Shown here piece after piece: positions 1 to 5,500 of a stretch of 5,983 nt of DNA. The stretch is from contig CADCTM010000948.1 in the NCBI GenBank assembly GCA_902805485.1, forward strand, positions 1-5,983. The letters run 5' to 3'. The stretch comes from an uncultured Coleofasciculus sp. (lineage in GTDB: Bacteria; Cyanobacteriota; Cyanobacteriia; Cyanobacteriales; Coleofasciculaceae). The notes beneath the pieces were generated by a model. The model worked only from the letters and a program-made list of their open reading frames with translations, ran no database searches and was not told the DNA's origin. The position numbers and the translations under genes are program-made. Each line of letters starts with the position of its first letter. Position 1 is the first letter of the stretch.

Positions 1-32
1 TTTAAATAGGCTTCTATGTTGATTTTGAGAAA

Positions 33-37
33 AGAAG
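33..37 (+). promoter_or_regulatory. Ribosome binding site deciding the start of the transsulfuration gene
   Basis: AGAAG within a purine-rich stretch (27-38) lies 9 bases before the ATG at 47. It is too close to the alternative TTG at 41, so it supports the ATG. The match to the anti-Shine-Dalgarno sequence is only partial. Confidence 0.45.
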
Positions 38-46
38 ATATTGCCC

Positions 47-1165
47 ATGAGGATTGAGACGCTAGCAGTACACGCAGGTCATCGCATCGACCCAGCCACA
101 GGCGCTGTAACACCACCCATTTACTTATCTACCACCTTTGAGCGTCAGGTAGATGGAAGCTACCCTCAAGGCTACAGCTACATTCGCGACAACAACCCAA
201 ACCGGGAAGCCTTGGAGGAATGTCTCGCCCAGTTGGAGGGCGGAGTTGCGGCGGCGGCATTTTCTTCGGGTTCAGCGGCAACAATGGGCGTATTTCAAGC
301 GCTGACGCCCGGAGATCATGTTATTGCACCCGAAGACGCCTACTCTGGAACGTCCTATCTTTTACGAGAAATCTTGATTCCGTGGGGTTTAGAAGTAACG
401 TTTGTCGATATGACTAATTCTACCAAAGTTAGCGCGGCAATTCAACCGAATACCAAGCTGATTTGGGTAGAAACACCTTCTAATCCGATGCTAAAAATTA
501 CAGATATTAGCAAGATTTCAGACCTCGCTCATCAAGCTAATGCACTGTGTGTTTGCGATAATACTTGGGCATCACCAATTGGGCAAAACCCGTTGAAAAA
601 TGGTGCAGATTTGGTTGTCCATTCCACAACTAAATACTTGGGGGGACATAGTGATGTTTTGGGAGGAGTTGCCATTAGTAAAGTCGAAGATGACTTTTTT
701 AATAAAGTTAAAACCATCCATAAAGCTGGTGGTGCTGTCGCTTCTCCCTTCGATTGTTGGCTCGTACTTCGGGGTATTCAAACCTTACCTTATCGGATGA
801 GGGCACATACAGAAAACGCCTCTAAAATTGCCACATTTCTAAGCGAACATCCCCAAGTGGAAGCGGTTTATTATCCAGGATTAAAACAACATCCAGGACA
901 TGAAATTGCTGCTTCTCAAATGCAGTTATTTGGGGGAATGTTATCGTTTCAGGTGAAAGGAGGGCGGGATAGGGCTTTTGCTGTTGTTGGGAAGTTGAAA
1001 CTTGTTACACGGGCAACGAGTTTAGGTGGTGTAGAAAGTTTAATTGAACACCGAGCCTCAATTGAAGGGAAAGAAACAAAAACTCCGGAAAATTTGCTGC
1101 GAATGTCAGTTGGTTTGGAGAATGTAGAAGATTTAATTGAGGATTTAATCGAGGCATTAGATTAA
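47..1165 (+). CDS. PLP-dependent transsulfuration enzyme (cystathionine gamma-synthase/gamma-lyase family)
   Basis: Cytosolic Cys/Met-metabolism PLP enzyme, 372 residues from the ATG, close to the usual 370-400. Visible motifs, numbered from that ATG: Y45-x-R47 followed by NNPN (phosphate contacts from the neighbouring subunit), SSGSAA at 73-78 (PLP phosphate loop), Y99 (ring stacking), VCDNTWASP with D171 (pyridine nitrogen), STTKY with the Schiff-base lysine K196, SLGGVESLIEH at about 325-335, and R352 in LLRMSVGLE (substrate carboxylate). The family makes or breaks cystathionine, or cleaves methionine or homocysteine; which of these applies cannot be read from sequence. After SLGGVES the usual HPA(S/T)-M-T-H stretch is replaced by HRASIEGKETKTP, pointing to a distinct subfamily. 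A TTG at 41 is in frame, but the purine-rich AGAAG at 33-37 sits 9 bases before the ATG at 47 and only 3 before the TTG, so the ATG is preferred. It converges on murD. Family assignment is very secure, exact reaction is not. Confidence 0.95.
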   Translation: MRIETLAVHAGHRIDPATGAVTPPIYLSTTFERQVDGSYPQGYSYIRDNNPNREALEECLAQLEGGVAAAAFSSGSAATMGVFQALTPGDHVIAPEDAYSGTSYLLREILIPWGLEVTFVDMTNSTKVSAAIQPNTKLIWVETPSNPMLKITDISKISDLAHQANALCVCDNTWASPIGQNPLKNGADLVVHSTTKYLGGHSDVLGGVAISKVEDDFFNKVKTIHKAGGAVASPFDCWLVLRGIQTLPYRMRAHTENASKIATFLSEHPQVEAVYYPGLKQHPGHEIAASQMQLFGGMLSFQVKGGRDRAFAVVGKLKLVTRATSLGGVESLIEHRASIEGKETKTPENLLRMSVGLENVEDLIEDLIEALD

Positions 1166-1171
1166 TTAAGA

Positions 1172-1200
1172 ATGCCCAGAGAAGAGAATTCTACGGGCAT
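1172..1200. terminator. Hairpin between convergent genes, possible bidirectional terminator
   Basis: ATGCCC (1172-1177) pairs with GGGCAT (1195-1200). Inside a 2x2 internal loop, AGAA (1180-1183) pairs with TTCT (1189-1192), leaving a 5-base loop. It fills most of the 39-bp gap between the two convergent stop codons, where a shared terminator is expected. There is no good T-run on the plus side; on the minus side the following TTCTTAATTAAT is only moderately T-rich. The structure is seen directly; the terminator role is inferred. Confidence 0.45.
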
Positions 1201-1204
1201 GAAA

Positions 1205-2608
1205 CTATTGCAATGTTTCCAAACAAATTTGGCGGAAATCATCGCCTCGATGTTCAAAGCTTTGGTATTGGTCAAAACTAGCACAAGCGGGGGAAAGTAA
1301 AACAACTCGTGCATCATACTTTTGGGCAAGTTCCGTTGCCCTTGGTACAGCTTTTGTCATTGTTTCAACTATCTCATAATTCTCGTAACCGACTTGCTTT
1401 AAACGATCGCTAAAACTACTCGCAGCATCACCAATTAGTAAGACTGCTGCTGCTTTGGCTTGAATGGTTTCAATCCAACCGCTATCATCACCCGCTTTCG
1501 CATCACCCCCGGCAATCAAAATTGCAGGCGCGGCAACGGCAGTTAAACCTACTTGCGCGGCATCGTAGTTGGTGGCTTTGCTGTCGTTGATGAAATCGAC
1601 CCCTTGCCAGGTGATGATATGTTCTAGGCGATGGGGGACTCCAGGGAAAGAAGCGATCGCTTTTTGAATTGCTTCTTTTTCAATTCCCGCCAAACACGCG
1701 GCGGCGACTGCCATCAGTAGGTTTTGCTGGTTGTGTTCCCCTACCATTCGTAAAGCACAAACTTGTACAATTGGCTGATCTTGGAAGATTACCCAGCCGT
1801 CTTCGATATAAAAGCCCCGACTGCGATCGCCTAATAAATACTCTTTACCTTTTACACTAGTCCAATGGGCATCGAGCCAATCTTCCTTACCGATTCGATA
1901 AAGATAGGGATCATCGCCATTAATAACTGGTAAATGTGATCGCTTCAGAAGACTCGCTTTGAGCTGGTAATAGTTCTCTAACGTTTTATGACGACTGAGG
2001 TGATCCGGTGTAAACGTCGTCCAGATGCCAATTTGGGGCGCAAGCTCATGGGACGATTCAATTTGGTAACTACTAATTTCCGCAATCACCCAATCCAGGT
2101 TTCTTTGTTGTTCATTATCCGCTCCCCCTTCGCCTCTGAATTCGGGGGGGTTCATGATTGACAACGCCACTTCACAGGCAGCATAACCAATATTTCCGCA
2201 AGCCGGGGCATTTAAACCCGCCGCTTGAAATATTGCCGCAATTAAAGCCGTTGTCGTCGTTTTGCCATTAGTTCCCGTGATCGCCACCCAGGGAATAGAC
2301 TGAAGATGTCGCCATGCCAGTTCCATCTCACCAATCGTATCAATGCCTCGGTTTCGCGCTTCCACCAACACGGGGATATCCCAAGGTACGCCGGGACTAA
2401 CGACAATTAACTGGGGTAAATCGGCATTTAAATCTAGGGAATGACCGAGTTTGACGGTAATTCCTTCATTTAAGAGTTCCTGTTGTTGTTGGCGTAGTGA
2501 GTCGGAAGATTTACTATCACTTACCGTTACCTGCCAACCTTCCCGTATGAGGAGGCGTGCCGCAGCAATTCCTGATCGTCCTAGACCAATGACCTGAGCG
2601 TTGGGCAT
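1205..2608 (-). CDS. murD: UDP-N-acetylmuramoyl-L-alanine--D-glutamate ligase (MurD)
   Basis: Cytoplasmic Mur ligase that adds D-glutamate to UDP-MurNAc-L-Ala using ATP, the second amino-acid step of peptidoglycan stem synthesis. It has 467 residues, slightly longer than the usual 430-460. Domain order is complete: an N-terminal Rossmann-like UDP-binding domain with VIGLGRSGIAAARLL (about 6-20) and SPGVP (71-75); a central ATPase domain with the P-loop TGTNGKTTTT (111-120), Mg-binding E177 in AEISSYQIE, DHLSRH (202-207) and K217 in YYQLKASL, the expected carbamylated lysine; and a C-terminal domain with PHRLEH (325-330), NDSKATN (341-347) and LLSPACASFDQ (437-447). The ATG is the furthest upstream start, since TAA lies two codons before it; no strong ribosome binding site is visible. 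An extra Gly/Glu/Asn-rich stretch at about 151-170, between VALS and LDWVIAEISS, appears to be an insertion in a surface linker. All catalytic residues are intact. Confidence 0.98.
   Translation of the reverse strand: MPNAQVIGLGRSGIAAARLLIREGWQVTVSDSKSSDSLRQQQQELLNEGITVKLGHSLDLNADLPQLIVVSPGVPWDIPVLVEARNRGIDTIGEMELAWRHLQSIPWVAITGTNGKTTTTALIAAIFQAAGLNAPACGNIGYAACEVALSIMNPPEFRGEGGADNEQQRNLDWVIAEISSYQIESSHELAPQIGIWTTFTPDHLSRHKTLENYYQLKASLLKRSHLPVINGDDPYLYRIGKEDWLDAHWTSVKGKEYLLGDRSRGFYIEDGWVIFQDQPIVQVCALRMVGEHNQQNLLMAVAAACLAGIEKEAIQKAIASFPGVPHRLEHIITWQGVDFINDSKATNYDAAQVGLTAVAAPAILIAGGDAKAGDDSGWIETIQAKAAAVLLIGDAASSFSDRLKQVGYENYEIVETMTKAVPRATELAQKYDARVVLLSPACASFDQYQSFEHRGDDFRQICLETLQ
1653..1660. repeat. 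HIP1 octamer GCGATCGC
   Basis: Perfect GCGATCGC palindrome inside murD. HIP1 is over-represented in many cyanobacterial genomes, so it supports the taxonomic reading. Confidence 0.85.
1823..1830. repeat. HIP1 octamer GCGATCGC
   Basis: Second perfect GCGATCGC within murD, 170 bases from the first. A degenerate relative, ACGATCGC, occurs near 1404. Confidence 0.85.
2123..2152 (-). repeat. Repeat-like insert in the murD linker (copy A)
   Basis: Read on the murD strand, this segment encodes NPPEFRGEGG, the core of the extra linker. It contains a run of seven C, the palindrome GAATTC, then AGAGGCGAA and a run of five G. A similar stretch lies upstream of murD at 2724-2759 (copy B), sharing GA(A)TTCARAGGCGA(A)GGGG with two one-base gaps and one substitution. 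In the corresponding reading phase copy B spells a similar peptide, beginning NPP and ending GEG. A dispersed repeat inserted in frame would explain this; chance similarity of short GC-rich sequence remains possible. Confidence 0.35.
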
Positions 2609-2649
2609 AAATTAAATTAAATGCAGAAGTCCTGGTAAAAGCCTTACCC

Positions 2650-2679
2650 ATAGTACATACGGGAGTGTATCATTGCCAA
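2650..2679 (-). promoter_or_regulatory. Possible sigma70-type promoter of murD
   Basis: On the minus strand TTGGCA (2679-2674) is followed after 18 bases by TACTAT (2655-2650), which is preceded by TG as in extended -10 elements. This would start transcription near 2643, giving a leader of about 35 bases before the murD ATG. The -35 box matches the consensus at five of six positions and the -10 at four of six. Confidence 0.35.
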
Positions 2680-2723
2680 TTGCCTGAGCCGAGGCAAGGG
2701 TCGGGGGCGTGTTTACCTGGGAG

Positions 2724-2759
2724 ATTCCCCTCGCCTTTGAATCTTGATTTAGGCGGATT
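2724..2759 (-). repeat. Intergenic relative of the murD linker insert (copy B)
   Basis: The minus strand reads AATCCGCCT, then AAATCA, then AGATTCAAAGGCGAGGGGAA. Apart from the six-base AAATCA it aligns with the murD segment at 2123-2152 over about 30 bases, with a few changes. It lies about 120 bp upstream of murD, in the same orientation as copy A. Confidence 0.35.
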
Positions 2760-2870
2760 TTTCCGGAGAGAGTAAATATCTCGGAGTTCGCTCATCCTCC
2801 CCCTAGGAACGAGAATCTTCAAAACTTACTCGTTTTTCTCTGTCATTAGGCAGAGGGGATTAGCTTTTTT
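2727..2870 (+). ncRNA. Candidate structured RNA or attenuator upstream of the small gene
   Basis: On the plus strand CCCCTCGCCT (2727-2736) can pair with AGGCAGAGGGG (2848-2858) with a single bulged A, closing a domain of about 130 bases. Inside are CGGA-TTTT-TCCG (2754-2765) and AGGAACGAG (2805-2813) pairing with CTCGTTTTT (2829-2837). The same AACGAGA can instead pair backwards, as TCTC and GTTC (2779-2789) with GAACGAGA (2807-2814). The closing helix is followed by TTTTTT at 2865-2870, as in an intrinsic terminator. It matches no RNA family I recognise. Pairing is seen by eye; transcription and function are inference. Confidence 0.22.
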
Positions 2871-2910
2871 CTTTGCCAGACTTTTTTATATTAAGAACGG
2901 AATTAGGTTA

Positions 2911-3120
2911 GTGAAAAAAGTCATTTCAGTCGAGCAATGCAGCAAGTTTGACCCGCTCCAGTTGATTAAAGTATATGGGGTTTTCTCTAATCGCTGCGAC
3001 TATATAAATACTTGTCAAGGATACCAACTGGAAACGGTGCTGCGATGTCTGCAACCAGATTGGTGGGATGATGTGATCTTGGAACCTGTTGACGAAGAGG
3101 AAATGCTCCTATCCGCATAA
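2911..3120 (+). CDS. Small conserved-looking protein of unknown function (69 residues)
   Basis: I do not recognise this family. The frame opens with GTG, the only usable start near the beginning since the next methionine is residue 65; it ends with TAA. The purine-rich AAGAACGGA (2893-2901) about ten bases upstream could serve as a weak ribosome binding site. The product is soluble with no signal peptide or membrane segment. It has a basic start (MKKV), a middle part predicted by eye to be helical (FDPLQLIKVYGVF, YQLETVLRCL), a Trp pair (W51-W52) and an acidic C-terminal tail (LEPVDEEEMLL). Cysteines are at 10, 29, 35 and 46, not spaced like a zinc ribbon. The balanced composition and its place between murD and glyS, flanked by hairpins, favour a real single-gene unit over a chance frame. 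Confidence 0.65.
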   Translation: MKKVISVEQCSKFDPLQLIKVYGVFSNRCDYINTCQGYQLETVLRCLQPDWWDDVILEPVDEEEMLLSA

Positions 3121-3147
3121 AAAGTGACTGACAAACAGGAACTTAAA

Positions 3148-3177
3148 GGGAAGGTTTTGTTTTCCCAAAGAATTTTT
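3148..3177 (+). terminator. Possible terminator after the small gene
   Basis: GGGAA (3148-3152) pairs with TTCCC (3162-3166) around a 9-base loop, followed six bases later by TTTTT (3173-3177). It begins 28 bases after the stop codon of the small gene. The stem is short and the T-run displaced, so strength is doubtful. Confidence 0.35.
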
Positions 3178-3203
3178 GAGCGGCAGCTAACTATTTTAAC
3201 TAA

Positions 3204-3241
3204 CGGTTGACTGTTATCTTCTACTGGGGAACAGTCAACCG
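3204..3241. terminator. Perfect 12-bp inverted repeat between convergent genes
   Basis: CGGTTGACTGTT (3204-3215) and AACAGTCAACCG (3230-3241) are exact reverse complements around a 14-base loop. The structure lies 20 bases past the glyS stop codon and 83 past that of the small gene, the usual place for a bidirectional terminator. Neither flank carries a strong T-run (minus side: TTAGTTAAAATAG), so it may stop transcription weakly, protect mRNA 3' ends, or be a repeat element. Confidence 0.6.
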
Positions 3242-3261
3242 AATCAAGCGGTTAAAGGTAA

Positions 3262-5403
3262 TCAGCTTTTCACAATTGCCCCAAAATCAGCTAGGACGCG
3301 CGCATGATTTCGTAGTAACCCTAAAAGATTCAAGCGGTTACGTCGAATTTCCAAATCAGAGTCCATAACTAAAACACTGTCAGCGCCATCAAAAAAGCTG
3401 CTAACCGTTGGAGCAATCTTTGCCAAAGCATCAACTAATTGCTGATAATTTCGCTGTTTTTGAGCGGCTTTAGTTTGCGGGACAAGTTGAATTATCGCCT
3501 CATAAAACGCTTGTTCTGAAGCTTTTTGAAAGAGTTCTGGGCTTACAATATTAGTCGGTTCTAATTCTTGGGTATTTAAATCACCTTGAGCGGCGAGACG
3601 GGTAGAACGGTTAACCGTTTCATAGATGGCATCCAACTGATGATTATTGCGGATTTCTTGGAGAAATAAAGCGCGATTTCTGACATCTAGCAAGTCTTGT
3701 AATGCCCTCTCTGTATACTCCTTGTCATTTTCTCCCAAAACTGCATTAACCAAATCGTAGTCGATATTGCGTTCTTGTAGCAGTGTGCGGATGCGTTGTA
3801 AGAAAAACTCCTGCAATGAATTAACAGGGGAGTTTTTACCTGCATAAGCTGTTACAAAATCTGCCGAAACTTGCTCTAATAACTGCTGCAAGTTAATTGA
3901 TAAATTCGCCGCCCAAGTAATATTAATAACTGCATTCGCCGCTCGACGCAGGGCAAAAGGATCAGACGAACCAGTTGGCAACATTCCTAGACCAAAGATA
4001 CTCACCAAAGTATCCAGTCGATCCGCCAAACCTACAAGTTGACCTGTGAGAGTTTGAGGTAAAGAATCCCCTGCTCCTTTGGGTAGATAATGCTCAACAA
4101 TTGCCGTTGCCACTGCCTCGGATTCTCCACTCAGAGCAGCATATTTAGAACCCATTACTCCTTGTAATTCAGGGAATTCGTAGACCATTTGAGTAACCAA
4201 GTCAGCCTTACAAAGTAACGCCGCCCGACGAATATCCCCCCGTTCTGTATCAGATATCCTTAATTGGTCAGCAATCTGTGCCGCGATTTTTTCAATGCGC
4301 CCAACCTTCTGCCGCACCGAGCCTAATTCATCCTGAAATGTTACTTTTTCCAACTTCGGTAAGTAGCTTTCCAAGGGCGAGGCTAAGTCGGTTTTGTAGA
4401 AATACTGACCATCTGCTAAACGTGCCTTAATCACTCGTTCATTTCCTGCGGCAATGATGTCAGATTTTGCTGGATCGCCGTTAGAAATCGTGATAAAATA
4501 GGGTAATAACTCCGTAGCTATTTCTGTTTTAAATACCGGAAAATAGCGCTGGTGAGTAACCATTACTTCTGTAACGACTTCAGAAGGCAAATTTAAAAAC
4601 TCTGGGTCAAACTTTCCGACGATAGCTGTCGGCCACTCGACCAAATTAGTGACTTCTGCCAGCAATTCGGGATACATGGACGCCTTTCCTTCAAGCTTTT
4701 GTGCCGCCTCTTTAACACCTTGCTGAATTTTCTCCCGACGTTCATTTGGTTCAACAGCAACATAGGCAGAATGCAGACTTTGGACGTAATCACTTGCTTG
4801 GGAAATTTGGACAGGTTCTGGATGTAAAACGCGATGACCAGAGGAAATGCGATCGCTTTTAATTGTCTTTGAACCATTCACCAATTCTAGCGGCAGAATC
4901 TCCCCATCCAACAACGCCACCAACCAACGCACTGGACGAGGAAACCGCAAATCTCCGTCGGCCCAACGCATAAACCGCTTGCCTTCCAAGCCAAAAATCC
5001 ACTGAGGAATTAGTTGGGTTAAAATTTCTGTTGCCAAACGTCCGGTTGTTTTCTTCAGCGCAAAAACAAATGCGCCTTTATCAGTATCTCTAACTGACAA
5101 CGCCTCCACTTCTACCCCTTGCTTGCGGGCAAAACCAACGGCAGCAGGTGTCGGTTTGCCATCCTTAAACGCCGCACTTGCTGGGGGTCCTTTTACTTCT
5201 TCTTCCCTGTCAGGTTGCTGCACTGGCAACCCTTGAATTAGCATAGCAAGGCGTCGAGGTGTTCCGTAAACTTCAATTGACTCTGGGGCGAGGAAATTCT
5301 CATCAAGCGCTTTAGGAAGGCGTGACTGCCATTGCTTGATGGCGCTAGCAACAAAATCTGCGGGTAGTTCTTCGGTACCAACTTCTAATAAAAATGTAGG
5401 CAT
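3262..5403 (-). CDS. glyS: Glycine--tRNA ligase beta subunit
   Basis: Beta chain of the bacterial alpha2-beta2 glycyl-tRNA synthetase; it binds tRNA-Gly and works with the catalytic alpha subunit GlyQ, which is not in this window. It has 713 residues from the ATG, near the family's usual 690-720. Motifs in order: LLEVGTEELP (5-14), GTPRRL (47-52), KGP (71-73), FMRWADGDLRFPRPVRW (144-160), VTHQRYFPVF (282-291), SNGD (307-310), NERVIKARLADGQYFY (321-336), MVYEFPELQGVMGSKYA (406-422), GLADRLDTLVSIFG (458-471) with LPTGSSDPFALRRAANA (475-491), and a C-terminal anticodon-binding-like region ending in VLVMDSDLEIRRNRLNLL (677-694). The frame could begin four codons earlier at a TTG (5415), but the family normally opens with a short lead into FLLEVGTEELP, so ATG is chosen; neither start has a clear ribosome binding site. 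No frameshift or lost motif is seen. Confidence 0.97.
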   Translation of the reverse strand: MPTFLLEVGTEELPADFVASAIKQWQSRLPKALDENFLAPESIEVYGTPRRLAMLIQGLPVQQPDREEEVKGPPASAAFKDGKPTPAAVGFARKQGVEVEALSVRDTDKGAFVFALKKTTGRLATEILTQLIPQWIFGLEGKRFMRWADGDLRFPRPVRWLVALLDGEILPLELVNGSKTIKSDRISSGHRVLHPEPVQISQASDYVQSLHSAYVAVEPNERREKIQQGVKEAAQKLEGKASMYPELLAEVTNLVEWPTAIVGKFDPEFLNLPSEVVTEVMVTHQRYFPVFKTEIATELLPYFITISNGDPAKSDIIAAGNERVIKARLADGQYFYKTDLASPLESYLPKLEKVTFQDELGSVRQKVGRIEKIAAQIADQLRISDTERGDIRRAALLCKADLVTQMVYEFPELQGVMGSKYAALSGESEAVATAIVEHYLPKGAGDSLPQTLTGQLVGLADRLDTLVSIFGLGMLPTGSSDPFALRRAANAVINITWAANLSINLQQLLEQVSADFVTAYAGKNSPVNSLQEFFLQRIRTLLQERNIDYDLVNAVLGENDKEYTERALQDLLDVRNRALFLQEIRNNHQLDAIYETVNRSTRLAAQGDLNTQELEPTNIVSPELFQKASEQAFYEAIIQLVPQTKAAQKQRNYQQLVDALAKIAPTVSSFFDGADSVLVMDSDLEIRRNRLNLLGLLRNHARVLADFGAIVKS
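4849..4856. repeat. HIP1 octamer GCGATCGC
   Basis: Third perfect GCGATCGC of the window, within glyS. Confidence 0.85.
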
Positions 5404-5470
5404 AGTATCTATCAATGCTGGACTAACGTGCTAGTTTCAACAGTTTACCTTTGAGATGGGCAAGATGCCT

Positions 5471-5500
5471 ATTGCACAAGAGTTTTCCCAGCAATGTCAA
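5471..5500 (-). promoter_or_regulatory. Possible sigma70-type promoter of glyS
   Basis: On the minus strand a perfect TTGACA (5500-5495) is followed after 18 bases by TGCAAT (5476-5471), four of six matches to the -10 consensus. The -35 box abuts the rhodanese stop codon (5503-5501). Transcription would start near 5464, giving a leader of about 60 bases before the glyS ATG. This suggests that glyS has its own promoter even though the rhodanese gene lies upstream on the same strand. Confidence 0.4.

Larger units (their letters stand above)
2609..2910. other. Divergent intergenic region between murD and the small gene
   Basis: This 302-bp stretch has no convincing protein gene. Next to murD it holds a small hairpin, GGTAA (2634-2638) with TTACC (2644-2648), then a possible murD promoter, then a second hairpin, TTGCCT (2680-2685) with AGGCAA (2692-2697) around a 6-base loop. 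Further on are the repeat-like copy B (2724-2759), a dense set of inverted repeats (2727-2861) and T-rich tracts (2833-2837, 2865-2870, 2882-2887). For the small gene the only promoter-like element is TATATT at 2887-2892, without a matching -35 box. Confidence 0.6.

Noticed and set aside
532..800. Overlapping short frames on both strands within the transsulfuration gene
   Set aside because: They are shadows of a gene whose PLP motifs are continuous through this region.
2670..2795. Minus-strand frame of 41 codons upstream of murD, preceded by a purine-rich AGGGGGAGG
   Set aside because: The Shine-Dalgarno-like sequence directly abuts the ATG with no spacing, the peptide is Gly/Pro/Lys-rich without recognisable features, and the frame runs through the repeat-like copy B. 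It is more likely a chance frame in repeat DNA.
4593..4877. 94-codon minus-strand frame inside glyS
   Set aside because: It lies wholly in an alternative frame of glyS, whose protein motifs are continuous across the stretch.
5401..5415. TTG start for glyS four codons before the ATG
   Set aside because: No ribosome binding site supports it and the family normally begins just before FLLEVGTEELP, so the ATG is more likely.
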